This document shows, one piece after another, positions 36,109 through 45,362 of a stretch of 64,000 nt of DNA. Every line of letters starts with the position of its first letter. Positions within the stretch are counted from its first letter, which is position 1. The notes under the pieces were generated by a model. It ran no database searches. It was not told the DNA's origin and was given only the letters and a program-made list of their open reading frames with translations. The translations under genes and the position numbers were made by a program. Origin of the DNA: Bacillota bacterium (lineage in GTDB: Bacteria > Bacillota > Clostridia > Acetivibrionales > DSM-1351); NCBI GenBank assembly GCA_023400235.1, contig JAEXFI010000037.1, positions 1-64,000 of the forward strand, in the 5' to 3' direction.

Positions 36109-37794
36109 ATGTTAATTATAAATGTTAGTACAATAAGTAAAAATTTTGGCTATGGCCTTCTTTTTAGAGAATTGAGTTTTTCATTGAACGAAGGAGAAAG
36201 GATTTCTATTGTTGGAGCAAATGGTTGTGGTAAGTCCACACTCCTCAAAATGATTGCGGGACTAGAAAAATGTGACAAAGGGTCCATAAACGTTAAAAAA
36301 GGTGAGAAGATTGCATATCTGGATCAAGCTTCGCCAGACAGACATGATGATAGGTTAGTTGAAGAAGTTTTACGAGACGCTTATTCAGATTTGTTTAAAA
36401 TAGAAAACAAGATGAATGATATTCTTAAAAAGATGGAAAGTGAAAAGGATACTGAAGAATATGAACGCTTGATAAAACACTATGGAGACTTACAAGAAAG
36501 ATTTCAAAATAGTGGTGGATACAATATTACAACGAATATTGATATTGTGTGTAGCGGATTAAAAATCTCAAACGAAATTCGCTTACAAAAGTATGATAGC
36601 TTGAGTGGCGGAGAAAAAACCTTAATTCATTTAGCCAAATCGTTGGTGCAAGAACCTGATATTCTTTTACTTGATGAGCCGACTAATCATCTTGATATAA
36701 ACAAAATTGAATGGCTTGAGAGTTATATAAAAAATTATAAGGGTGCTGTTGTGATTGTATCACATGACAGAAGTTTTTTAGATAACATGAGTGATAAAAT
36801 ATTAGAAATTGATAATGGTGAAGGAACAATTTACAGCACAAATTATACTGATTACTTAAATGAAAAAGAAAAGCGATTTGAAAAACTTATAACTAACTGG
36901 GAAGAACAACAAGTATATTTTAAGAGACTCGAAGATGAGGCAAAACGCATGGCGCAGGCAGGAATGGCCACAAATAGTACAGCGATGACCAGAAAGGCAT
37001 CTGTTATATTTAACAGACTTGAGCGCGAAAAAGCAAAAACAGCTATTAAACGGCCAGTAGAAAATAAAAAGCTTAAAATAGGTTTTGATGAACTGCAGAA
37101 AAACAGCAAGCGTGTTATTGAATTAAAGGATTTAACAGTAACTACAGGAGAACGGAATATTGTTGATAAAGCAGACATGTATGTATCTAAGGGTGAGCGT
37201 ATTGCTATGGTTGGCCCCAATGGTAGCGGGAAATCAGCGATTATCAAAACTATCGTGGGAGAACAGAATCTGCCAATAGCTGGCGAAGTAATAGTTTCTC
37301 CAAGTGTAAAAATCGGTTATCTCTCTCAGATTATAGAGTTCAAAGACGAAAAGCAGCCTTTGCTTGATTACTTTAGAGAGGAGACAGGAATAAACGAAGA
37401 GACATCGCGAAGTATACTTACACGCTTTATATTTGGCCAAGAAGATATATTTAAGCGAATCGGAAGTTTGTCTGGTGGGGAAAGAATTAGATTACGACTT
37501 GCAATTCTTTTACAACAGCAAATCAATACCCTGGTATTTGACGAGCCAACAAATCACATTGACATACCAACAAAAGAATCACTCGAAGAAGCAATAGAGA
37601 ATTTTGAAGGCACAATTCTTGCCGTTTCTCACGATCGTTTCTTTATAAACAAGTTTGCTGAAAAAGTTGTCGAAGTAGAAAATGGAAGGATAAAAACATA
37701 CTTAGGTAATTACAAAGATTATATAGTAAAAAAACAGATCACCAATATGCAAGAGCAATCAGGTGTTCAGAAATCATCGAATAAAGTTCAATGA
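36109..37794 (+). CDS. ABC-F family ATPase, probable ribosome protection protein
   Basis: This 561-residue protein has two ABC ATPase domains and no membrane helices. It has Walker A GANGCGKST and GPNGSGKSA, signatures LSGGEKT and LSGGERI, Walker B LLLDEPTNHLD and VFDEPTNHID, and a charged interdomain linker (about residues 245-330). This is the ABC-F plan (Msr, Vga, Lsa, OptrA, EttA). Resistance members expel 50S-bound antibiotics. In an antibiotic cluster an ABC-F usually gives self-protection, so the product may target the ribosome; a housekeeping EttA/Uup-like role is the alternative. Confidence 0.85.
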   Translation: MLIINVSTISKNFGYGLLFRELSFSLNEGERISIVGANGCGKSTLLKMIAGLEKCDKGSINVKKGEKIAYLDQASPDRHDDRLVEEVLRDAYSDLFKIENKMNDILKKMESEKDTEEYERLIKHYGDLQERFQNSGGYNITTNIDIVCSGLKISNEIRLQKYDSLSGGEKTLIHLAKSLVQEPDILLLDEPTNHLDINKIEWLESYIKNYKGAVVIVSHDRSFLDNMSDKILEIDNGEGTIYSTNYTDYLNEKEKRFEKLITNWEEQQVYFKRLEDEAKRMAQAGMATNSTAMTRKASVIFNRLEREKAKTAIKRPVENKKLKIGFDELQKNSKRVIELKDLTVTTGERNIVDKADMYVSKGERIAMVGPNGSGKSAIIKTIVGEQNLPIAGEVIVSPSVKIGYLSQIIEFKDEKQPLLDYFREETGINEETSRSILTRFIFGQEDIFKRIGSLSGGERIRLRLAILLQQQINTLVFDEPTNHIDIPTKESLEEAIENFEGTILAVSHDRFFINKFAEKVVEVENGRIKTYLGNYKDYIVKKQITNMQEQSGVQKSSNKVQ

Positions 37795-37918
37795 ATTAGC
37801 GTTCAAGGAATTGAATCTGATCTATAAACTGTTTAAGTATAAAGGATAAATCATTAAACGATTCTGCGATAGAAACCGATTTGATAGAACTCGCAGAAGA
37901 AAATAAGAAGGTGAAAAC

Positions 37919-39655
37919 ATGAATCAAAGATTTAAGAAAATTAAAAAATTATTTTCATATTATAGACCATATAAAAAGATATTTGTTTGGGATTTGATTT
38001 TATCAGTTTTTTCTGCACTTATTGCAATTTTTATTGCAATTGCATGTAATTATATGCTAAGTAAAGCAGTCTATTTGGAAAAATCTAAAACAATAGAAAC
38101 TATTTCATTTTTCGGCGTAATAATCATTTTACTTTTTGCTATTTTTTATTTATGTAAAAGATTCACAGAATATAAAGGTAAGATATTTGCAGCAAAAATA
38201 GAATCAGATATAAAAATCGAATTATTCAAATTTTTTCAAAATCAAGATTTCAGTTTTTATGATGAACAAAAAATCGGAAAATTAATGTCTAATATTACAA
38301 ATGATGCTTATAATTTAGCCAGTATTATTAAACGAGTGCCTGAGGTTATATTAGATGCTTTGATAAGATTTGTGGGGGTTTTTATATTCTTGTTTTTAAA
38401 TTATAAAGTATTTGGAACGGTTTTATTGATTAGTTATATTTTTATTTTCATTTTTATGTGGAACATAATGCCTAAGGTTCAAAAAATAAATAAATCATCA
38501 CGTGAAATTTTCTCAGATATTATATCTGATTTGGAAGAAAACTTGTCCGGAATAAAAATAATTAAATCGTTTACAAATGAACAAATTTCAGCAGAAAAGT
38601 TTATTAAAAATAATAAAATATATCTTGAAACAGTAGATAAGATGTACAAAACACAAAGTATTTTTGATATTGGCTTATTGACTTTTATTATTGGAATAAT
38701 TCCAATGATTACAATTGTTGGAGCATTTTTTATAACAAACGAAAGTATGACAATCAATGATTTGGTTGCAACTATATTTTATATACATGTCCTTGAAAGT
38801 CCACTTTGGAATATTGTAAATTTAAATGAATTTTTGAGGGAAGGAATCGTTGGTTTTAATCGTATATATGATATTTTAAATATCCAACCTAAAATTATTG
38901 ATTCTTTAAATGCGTTAAATTTAGAACATATAAAAGGCGAAATTGAATTTAAGAATGTTTCGTTTAAATATGATAAAGAAAATAAAAGTATTTTTAACAA
39001 TTTAAATTTAAAAATAAATTTCGGAGAATATGTTGCACTAGTTGGTTCTTCTGGTGTTGGGAAAACTACATTTTGTAATTTAGTTCCAAGATTCTATGAT
39101 GTTTGTAAAGGTGAAATTTTAATTGATGGTATTAATATTAACAATATTAAACTTAAAGATCTGCGTCAAAATATAGGATTTGTTCATCAGGATACATTCT
39201 TATTTTCAGGAACCATAATGGAAAATATTCGATTCGGAAAAATTGAATCAACTGATGAAGAAATAATGGAAGCTGCAAAAAAAGCTTATGCTCACGATTT
39301 TATAATGAATTTTCCTAAGGGATATAATACACAAATTGGACATAGAGGTCTTAAACTTTCCGGTGGTCAAAAACAAAGATTGGCAATTGCGCAAGTATTT
39401 TTAAAAAATCCACCGATTTTAATTTTTGATGAAGCGACTTCCAGCCTTGACAATGAAAGTGAAAAATACATTCAAAAATCTATGGAAAAGCTTGCCGAAA
39501 ATCGTACTACAATTGTAATTGCACACAGACTTTCAACTATCAAAAATGCCAAAAGAATTTTGGTATTGGAAGGTGGGGAAATTGCCGAAGAAGGGACACA
39601 TGAAGAATTACTCAATATAAATGGTGTTTATGCTGAATTTTATAATCTTTTATAA
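37919..39655 (+). CDS. ABC exporter, fused permease and ATPase
   Basis: This 578-residue protein has six N-terminal membrane helices (about residues 15-300) and a C-terminal ATPase with Walker A GSSGVGKTT, Q-loop HQDTFLFSGT, signature LSGGQKQR and Walker B ILIFDEATSSLD. This is the MsbA/LmrA-type half-transporter that works as a dimer to export drugs, lipids or peptides. No N-terminal C39 peptidase is present, so a leader-cleaving bacteriocin role is unlikely. The 124-base gap before it holds a short frame ending ELAEENKKVKT that overlaps the ATG as ATGA and looks like gene debris. It may export the cluster product. Confidence 0.85.
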   Translation: MNQRFKKIKKLFSYYRPYKKIFVWDLILSVFSALIAIFIAIACNYMLSKAVYLEKSKTIETISFFGVIIILLFAIFYLCKRFTEYKGKIFAAKIESDIKIELFKFFQNQDFSFYDEQKIGKLMSNITNDAYNLASIIKRVPEVILDALIRFVGVFIFLFLNYKVFGTVLLISYIFIFIFMWNIMPKVQKINKSSREIFSDIISDLEENLSGIKIIKSFTNEQISAEKFIKNNKIYLETVDKMYKTQSIFDIGLLTFIIGIIPMITIVGAFFITNESMTINDLVATIFYIHVLESPLWNIVNLNEFLREGIVGFNRIYDILNIQPKIIDSLNALNLEHIKGEIEFKNVSFKYDKENKSIFNNLNLKINFGEYVALVGSSGVGKTTFCNLVPRFYDVCKGEILIDGININNIKLKDLRQNIGFVHQDTFLFSGTIMENIRFGKIESTDEEIMEAAKKAYAHDFIMNFPKGYNTQIGHRGLKLSGGQKQRLAIAQVFLKNPPILIFDEATSSLDNESEKYIQKSMEKLAENRTTIVIAHRLSTIKNAKRILVLEGGEIAEEGTHEELLNINGVYAEFYNLL

Positions 39656-39677
39656 AAAATTTAGAAAAAAGAGAAAT

Positions 39678-39836
39678 ATGCAAAAACAGGGTGTTGGTCC
39701 TATGCTGGCCGGAATCATAGCATCGACATGGAATTACAAGGTTATGTTTGTAGCTTTTGCCGGAGTATTTTTTGTATCACTGATTTTTTACCTGTTATTT
39801 CAGCATAAGAAAAACCATTCGATCCAAAAGATATGA
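39678..39836 (+). pseudogene. C-terminal fragment of an MFS transporter
   Basis: The frame reads QGVGPMLAGIIASTWNYKVM, followed by one more hydrophobic helix and a basic tail HKKNHSIQK. This looks like the last helix pair of a major facilitator transporter. The rest is missing, so it is a remnant just after the ABC exporter. Confidence 0.5.
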
Positions 39837-39871
39837 CGAGGCAATAGATGTCCCCACCTCTACAGAGTGTA

Positions 39872-39900
39872 ATTTACCAAAGGTAGCGCCTTTGGTAAAT
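39872..39900. repeat. Perfect 12-bp-arm inverted repeat at a homology boundary
   Basis: ATTTACCAAAGG (39872-39883) and CCTTTGGTAAAT (39889-39900) flank TAGCG. Homology to the window-start toxin gene begins within the second arm, so the hairpin marks the edge of the copied segment. Confidence 0.6.
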
Positions 39901-40109
39901 TGTTGAATAATTCCTATGTGCCTGAACAGGCAAAATGGTATAATGGGAATGGGAAAAAGCCCGGAAAATAATTCGAAGGGATTACTAGAGACCCAATTGG
40001 AACTGCCGAATTTATCGATGCTGATGGTGTAAAATGGCATATAAAAAGCTTTAACTCTAACTTCAACCCTAGCAAAGGTGGCAGTTTATGCCTTTACAAA
40101 ATCCATTAA
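39894..40109 (+). pseudogene. Displaced polymorphic-toxin tip with the same junction as the Doc-toxin gene
   Basis: KLLNNSYVPEQAK and the following roughly 45 bases match residues 31-50 of the protein at 4-1260, with a 2-base deletion. After an in-frame stop the same frame continues FEGITRDPIGTAEFIDADGV, then KWHIKSFNSNFNPSKGG and a stop at 40107. The tail resembles short C-terminal nuclease toxin tips with a DGVKWxxKSF motif, but I cannot name the family. The shared junction with different tips is how polymorphic toxins are stored as orphan cassettes. It is broken here. Confidence 0.55.
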
Positions 40110-40287
40110 TTTTTGCCCCGGATTATTGGACTTTACATATATGTCATGATTTTTTAAGTTTCTGCTCGGATTTCTCATGGGGGAACAATAAAATGAAAAA
40201 GAATAGTTCTATTAGGAATAATATGGACAAACAGGAATTTGTGGGGCAGGTTTGAATAAAGAGTTATTTATAAAGGCTGGTGGCTAA

Positions 40288-41118
40288 ATGATGGTTGAAA
40301 AACAATATTTATCAGATGTTGAAGCTATACTGTCACACAGATATGATAATGGGTACGATTATTGGACAACGTCCGACAAACGCTTGTTAAAAGGTTCTCC
40401 GTTCTCGGCATATAACAGTGCCCTAATGCTGTTGGAATTAGGTGTAGAGCCGTCAGATTCAGTATTGAAAGAAGTGGCTGAATTATTCTTCAGTGTTTGG
40501 AAAGAGGACGGTCGGTTTAAATTGTATCCAACTGGCGGTATTCTTCCCTGCCATGTTACCAATGCCGCATATTTGCTTTGCAGTATGGGCTATGTTTCAG
40601 ATAACAGAATACAAAAAACGTTCTGTCATCTTCTTGAAACGCAGTATGCTGATGGCGGTTGGCGTTGTAATAAATTCTCTTTTGGACACGGTCCTGAAAC
40701 AGAATATTCAAATCCAATGCCTACACTTACCGCACTGAACGCGTTTCATTTCAGCGATTATCTCAACAAAGAACCAAAACTTGATAAAGCGGTAGACTTT
40801 TTGTTAGAACATTGGACAATCAGAAAGCCGATTGGACCTTGTCACTACGGTATGGGTACATTGTTTATGCAAGTAGAATATCCCTTTAACAATTACAACC
40901 TCTTTATGTATGTTTATGTTTTATCTTTTTATAATCGTGCCAAAAAAGATAAGCGTTTCCTGGAAGCTTTTGATGCGTTGTGTTCTAAGCTCAATGACGA
41001 AAAGATTATTGTAGAGCGTGTTGTCCCTAAACTGGCAAAGCTCTCTTTCTGCGCAAAAAGTAAACCTAGTGAATTGGCAACGAAGCGTTACCGTGAAATT
41101 CTTCATAATATTGGCTGA
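40288..41118 (+). CDS. Prenyltransferase / squalene-oxidase-repeat family protein
   Basis: This 276-residue protein has an alpha/alpha-barrel repeat pattern with QW-like motifs (WKEDGRFKLYPTG, QYADGGWRCNKFSFGHG, and a C/H-containing GPCHYGMGT). Relatives include terpene cyclases and prenyltransferase subunits. The DxDD and DxTAE catalytic motifs of squalene-hopene cyclases are not seen, so it may be a binding or non-canonical member. It is separated from the radical SAM genes by debris, so membership of that pathway is unsure. Confidence 0.62.
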   Translation: MMVEKQYLSDVEAILSHRYDNGYDYWTTSDKRLLKGSPFSAYNSALMLLELGVEPSDSVLKEVAELFFSVWKEDGRFKLYPTGGILPCHVTNAAYLLCSMGYVSDNRIQKTFCHLLETQYADGGWRCNKFSFGHGPETEYSNPMPTLTALNAFHFSDYLNKEPKLDKAVDFLLEHWTIRKPIGPCHYGMGTLFMQVEYPFNNYNLFMYVYVLSFYNRAKKDKRFLEAFDALCSKLNDEKIIVERVVPKLAKLSFCAKSKPSELATKRYREILHNIG

Positions 41119-41269
41119 ACAAAAAATGGGATGAAGCTGATTTGGCAAACCTGGATGCTATGGGCAAATGGGTATAAAGTTACTTTGCTTGTAAAATCAG
41201 TTCTAAATATTTAATAAATGACTGTCGATATAAATGTGTAAAAACATATAGTGAAGTTGAGGAATGCCC

Positions 41270-44200
41270 ATGACAAAGCTGCTTAAATATAGAAAAACAT
41301 TTATTTTTATCCTCATAGCCCTAGCATTGCTTTCAGTGTACTTCAGCCTGGAAAAGCCTTCTCCTGCTCAACCTCTGGCAAAACAAGGCTATCTTGATCT
41401 GTCAGGCTGGAACTTTGATAAAAACGGCAGCGTAAATTTGGATGGACAATGGGAATTTTACTGGGACAAGCTAATAGAACCTCCTGAACTAGAATTAGGA
41501 AGCATTCCAAACCCTGATGGCTACATGGAGGTTCCGGCTGTATGGAAGGGGCAAATAAGGGATTCCATACCGGCAAGTGTTGGCTCGGCTACGTATCGGT
41601 TAAGAATCAAGGTGCACGATGGAGTATCAGTGTACGGCTTAAAAACGAATAATATTCGTATGTCTTGTAGGATCTATGTTAACGGCATCCTTGCAGGAAG
41701 CTGTGGAAGGCCTGCTAAAGCCCTTACTGACGGCTATATCAGCAATAATGTCCCGGTTGTCTCTTTTTTTCAGGGGACAGGAAATATCTTGGACATATTG
41801 ATACAGACTTCAAATTTAGATTATGCTAACGGCGGAATCATACAGGGAATCACCTTCGGAACATCACAGAACATCCTTTGGGAAAGTGGAAAGGATAAAT
41901 TTATTGATATCGTATGTATTGCATGCCTTATAATCACCGGCATTTACTATATGGGGATATACTTGGGTATGAAAAAGGATAAAAGCATTTTATTCTTTGG
42001 GGCTTTTTGTCTCATTCTTTCATTCGTAATTAGTTTGAACAATGAGAAAATGCTTTTGCAGTTGTTCACGCAGATTCCGTATGTACCGGTTATTAAAATG
42101 AAGTATGTTGCCATCGCCCTCAGCGTTATTTTTTTATGCAGCTTTGTCCGTGAAAAAGGGCGGAGCCTATTAAAGCCATGGTTCATGAAAAGCCTATACA
42201 CTATCTCAGGTATAAATTTTCTATTAATCATTTCCATACCTATGAAGATATACTCAAGTTTTGATAATCTGTTTTTACTGATAGACATATTATTCCTTTG
42301 CCTCACCTGTGTGATTCTGCTGAAGCGCATTATAAAAAAGGATTGCGGTGCATTGAAGCAAGGAGGTGTATTCTTGCTGAGCATTGCTGTTTTGATGATT
42401 GTAATTCATTTTTTATGCAGCATTTTATATCTCAGCTCAGTTATCCACAGCATTTCATTTGCAGCAATCCCATTGATATTTTTTCTGCTGATTATTTCGG
42501 GCTTGCTTTCCAGTCAGTATTCAGACGCCTATAACGCCATTGAAAAAATGAGCATCGAGCTCCAGACCTTGGACAAGCTTAAAGATGAATTCCTGGCAAA
42601 TACCTCTCACGAGCTTAGAACACCGCTTAATGGTATCATTAACATTACTGGTTCGGTTATTGAGAACAGCAGTAAAAATCTTGATGAGGAACAGCTGCAA
42701 AATCTCCAGGTCGTTGTATCAGCTGCCCGCAGACTATATAACCTTATTAATGATATACTGGATATCTCCAGCCTGAAAAACGGAGAAATCAGGCTGCGCA
42801 AAAGACCGGTAGATCTGCACTCGGCGGCTGGGTTGACCCTGTATGTATTAAGCCAGTTGAAAGGCACAAAAGAGATACTATTTATTAATAGCGTTCCACA
42901 GGAAATCCCTCCCGTTGCTGCTGATGTAGAGCGCCTGCGTCAGATATTTTACAATCTGATTGGGAATGCCTTCAAATTTACTCAGAATGGGAATATTGAG
43001 GTGGGTGCATCCATCAGGCAGGATAAAGCAGAGGTGTGGATTGAGGATACGGGCTGCGGCATTCCTCAGGATAGGCTGGAGGATATCTTTAAGCCCTTTC
43101 ACCAGGTGGATTCCACCGAAACCAGGGAGGCGGGAGGTACGGGTCTTGGGCTTTCCATCACCAAAACCCTGGTAGAGCTTCATGGAGGAAATATTCGGGT
43201 GAGCTCTGAGGAAGGAAAAGGAAGCCGGTTTACCTTCACATTGCCTGTCAGCAAGGAGAATAAAAACCCTGTCCATGTGGAAAGCGTGACGATTTCTACT
43301 GGCGAAACACATTCACTTTCCGGCCTGACCACCTCTGGTCAAAGGGAGAAAAGACTTTATTCCATTCTTGCGGCAGACGATGATCCGGCAAGCCTCACAG
43401 CATTATTCAACATCCTTGATAACGAAGGCTATTATGTCAAGGCAGTGATGAGCGGAGAGGAAGTCTTAAAGGAGCTGGACGGACTGAATAGCTATAATCT
43501 TGTGATTCTGGATGTGATGATGCCGAAAATATCCGGCTACGAGGTATTGAAAAGAATCCGAATGCGCTTTCAGCCCATGGATATTCCGGTGCTGATGCTT
43601 ACGGCAAAGGCAAGACCGGAGGATTTCCAGGCAGGCTTTGAGGCCGGAGCCAACGATTATCTGGCAAAGCCCTTTGAAGCCTTAGAACTGAAAGCCAGGG
43701 TGCATACTCTTGTACAATTAAAGGAATCGGTAAGCAGTGTGGTGGAGACGGAGCTGTCCTTTTTGCAGGCACAAATAAAGCCACATTTTATTTTTAATTC
43801 CCTCAGCGTCATTGCCGCTCTTACCTCGGAAACGCCTCAGAAAGCAAAGGAGCTTTTGTATGATCTCACCGATTATTTGAGAGGGAGCTTCCGCTTTAAC
43901 AATTATAACGGCATGGTGCCCCTTTCGGAGGAGCTGGAGACGGTGAAAGCTTACATCTCCATTGAAAAGGCGCGGTTCCAGGATAAGCTTGAGGTGGCCT
44001 ATGACATTGATGAAAGTATTGATCTTCTGGTTCCCATGCTTACCATCCAGCCAATTGTGGAAAATGCCGTGCGCCATGGCCTTTTTGCAAAGCCGGAGGG
44101 AGGCCATGTGAGCCTGAAGGTATACAGCAAAGAAGCCTACGTCGTTATCCGGGTGGAGGATAACGGAGGCGGAATTCCTCAAAACACTCTTAAGGAGCTA

Positions 44201-44356
44201 TTAAGTGACCAGGCTTCCTACAGAGGCATAGGAGTGAAAAATATCAACCGTAGGCTTAGCTTGTTTTACGGAAAGGGTCTTGAAATCCGAAGCGAGGAAG
44301 GAAAAGGAACAACAGTCCTTCTCAAAATACCAAAACAAGGCGGTGCGCAGGAATGA
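41270..44356 (+). CDS. Giant hybrid histidine kinase with 7TMR-DISM sensor (paralogue 1)
   Basis: This 1028-residue protein has an N-terminal anchor and an extracellular 7TMR-DISM-type domain (about 35-205, LDGQWEFYWDKL). A helical bundle (210-400) follows, then HisKA with NTSHELRTPLNG (His 447) and an ATPase with DTGCGIP and GGTGLGLSI. A receiver (Asp 748 in LVILDVMMP) and a second LytS-like kinase (IKPHFIFNS, His 839) with its own ATPase (DNGGGIP) complete it. Two kinase modules around a receiver imply an internal phosphorelay. ATG 41270 has GAGGA at normal distance; 41264 is possible. The stop overlaps the response regulator start (ATGA). Confidence 0.85.
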   Translation: MTKLLKYRKTFIFILIALALLSVYFSLEKPSPAQPLAKQGYLDLSGWNFDKNGSVNLDGQWEFYWDKLIEPPELELGSIPNPDGYMEVPAVWKGQIRDSIPASVGSATYRLRIKVHDGVSVYGLKTNNIRMSCRIYVNGILAGSCGRPAKALTDGYISNNVPVVSFFQGTGNILDILIQTSNLDYANGGIIQGITFGTSQNILWESGKDKFIDIVCIACLIITGIYYMGIYLGMKKDKSILFFGAFCLILSFVISLNNEKMLLQLFTQIPYVPVIKMKYVAIALSVIFLCSFVREKGRSLLKPWFMKSLYTISGINFLLIISIPMKIYSSFDNLFLLIDILFLCLTCVILLKRIIKKDCGALKQGGVFLLSIAVLMIVIHFLCSILYLSSVIHSISFAAIPLIFFLLIISGLLSSQYSDAYNAIEKMSIELQTLDKLKDEFLANTSHELRTPLNGIINITGSVIENSSKNLDEEQLQNLQVVVSAARRLYNLINDILDISSLKNGEIRLRKRPVDLHSAAGLTLYVLSQLKGTKEILFINSVPQEIPPVAADVERLRQIFYNLIGNAFKFTQNGNIEVGASIRQDKAEVWIEDTGCGIPQDRLEDIFKPFHQVDSTETREAGGTGLGLSITKTLVELHGGNIRVSSEEGKGSRFTFTLPVSKENKNPVHVESVTISTGETHSLSGLTTSGQREKRLYSILAADDDPASLTALFNILDNEGYYVKAVMSGEEVLKELDGLNSYNLVILDVMMPKISGYEVLKRIRMRFQPMDIPVLMLTAKARPEDFQAGFEAGANDYLAKPFEALELKARVHTLVQLKESVSSVVETELSFLQAQIKPHFIFNSLSVIAALTSETPQKAKELLYDLTDYLRGSFRFNNYNGMVPLSEELETVKAYISIEKARFQDKLEVAYDIDESIDLLVPMLTIQPIVENAVRHGLFAKPEGGHVSLKVYSKEAYVVIRVEDNGGGIPQNTLKELLSDQASYRGIGVKNINRRLSLFYGKGLEIRSEEGKGTTVLLKIPKQGGAQE

Positions 44357-45219
44357 AAGTTATTATTGTAGATGATGAACAGCCATTATTGAATGAATTT
44401 CAAAAAATGCTCGGGCAGTACGCTCAGCTTAAAATAGTGGGGGCTTATACCGACCCCTTGAAGGCCTTGGAGGAAGCAGAAGAAATCCAGCCGGATGTGG
44501 CATTTCTGGATATCGAGATGCGGGGCATGAGCGGTCTTGAACTGGCGGAAAGGCTTCTTGGCAAGCTGCCCGAGCTGGATATCTTTTTTGTGACGGCATA
44601 TAACCACTACGCCACCGAAGCTTTTGATACAAACGCGATTGATTATATCTTGAAGCCGGTCCGTCCGGAGCGGCTTCAAAAGGCGCTGGAAAGACTGAAC
44701 AAAAAGAGAGGCTTTCAGCCTTTTGCAGGAGAAAGGCTCCAGATACAATCCTTCGGAAAATTTGGAGTATCCGTGGGCAGTGAAATGATTAAATGGAGCC
44801 GGGCAAAGCAGAGGGAACTTTTAGCCTACCTGCTGCAAAATAAGGGCAAGTGGATAGACAAGTATAAAATATGTGATGACCTATGGCGGGACAGTACACC
44901 GGGGCAGGCCCTTTCCCACCTTCAAACGGCGGTATGGGCGGTACGGAAAACATTAAAGGAGCATGGCATCTTTTGCATTAAAATAGAATTTTTAAGCGAC
45001 GGCTATATTCTTAGGCTGGAGGATGCCAATTGGGATCTGCATGAATTCAATTCCACAGTTGCCTGCTTTTACAATACAGGAAATGTTGAATATTGCAAAA
45101 GGGCCATGGAATTATACAAGAACGGATACCTATACAACGACGACTGGCTTTGGGCCATGCTTGAGCGGGAGGCATATTCCCGGGTATATGACAAATTGAC
45201 GAGGAATATAAAAGCCTAG
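44353..45219 (+). CDS. SARP-like response regulator (receiver + winged helix + BTAD-like tail)
   Basis: This 288-residue protein has a receiver domain (residues 1-120, VDDEQ, phospho-acceptor Asp 53 in FLDIEMRG, Lys in LKPVRPE). A winged helix of the Trans_reg_C/SARP kind (about 128-225, WSRAKQRELLAYLLQNKGKW) and a short BTAD-like helical tail follow. SARPs bind direct repeats spaced one helical turn apart, and such repeats occur nearby at 45285 and 53229. It overlaps kinase 1 by 4 bases and is surely its partner. Confidence 0.85.
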   Translation: MKVIIVDDEQPLLNEFQKMLGQYAQLKIVGAYTDPLKALEEAEEIQPDVAFLDIEMRGMSGLELAERLLGKLPELDIFFVTAYNHYATEAFDTNAIDYILKPVRPERLQKALERLNKKRGFQPFAGERLQIQSFGKFGVSVGSEMIKWSRAKQRELLAYLLQNKGKWIDKYKICDDLWRDSTPGQALSHLQTAVWAVRKTLKEHGIFCIKIEFLSDGYILRLEDANWDLHEFNSTVACFYNTGNVEYCKRAMELYKNGYLYNDDWLWAMLEREAYSRVYDKLTRNIKA

Positions 45220-45250
45220 CCTGTTGGAATAAAAATATATATAAATTTAT

Positions 45251-45281
45251 AAAAAGATGGCGAAAACAGCCGTCTTTTTTT
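45251..45281 (+). terminator. Rho-independent terminator after the SARP-like regulator
   Basis: AAAAAGATGGC pairs with GCCGTCTTTTT (one U-G pair) around GAAAACA, ending in a T-run. A close copy lies at 53195. Confidence 0.75.
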
Positions 45282-45284
45282 GCG

Positions 45285-45305
45285 TTTGTAGAGAATTTGT
45301 AGAGA
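45285..45305 (+). promoter_or_regulatory. 11-bp-phased direct repeats, SARP-type activator site (copy 1)
   Basis: TTTGTAGAGA at 45285-45294 and again at 45296-45305, exactly 11 bp apart. They lie 58-78 bases before the receiver-only gene, with a possible -10 (CATACT) 13-20 bases downstream. Same arrangement as at 53229. Confidence 0.6.
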
Positions 45306-45362
45306 GGCGTTTTATACACTCATACTATTGGCATCTATAGGTGATGCGAAGGGGGGGATAAA

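Noticed and set aside
29500..41118. RiPP interpretation with a precursor peptide
   Set aside because: No short gene with a leader-like sequence and ribosome binding site was found next to the radical SAM genes, and the exporter has no peptidase domain. A peptide of unusual type outside the window cannot be excluded.
42878..43312. Minus-strand open frame opposite the kinase 1 ATPase region (also seen at 54911-55342)
   Set aside because: It mirrors a conserved coding region on the other strand. The presence of the frame in both paralogues is explained by their near identity.
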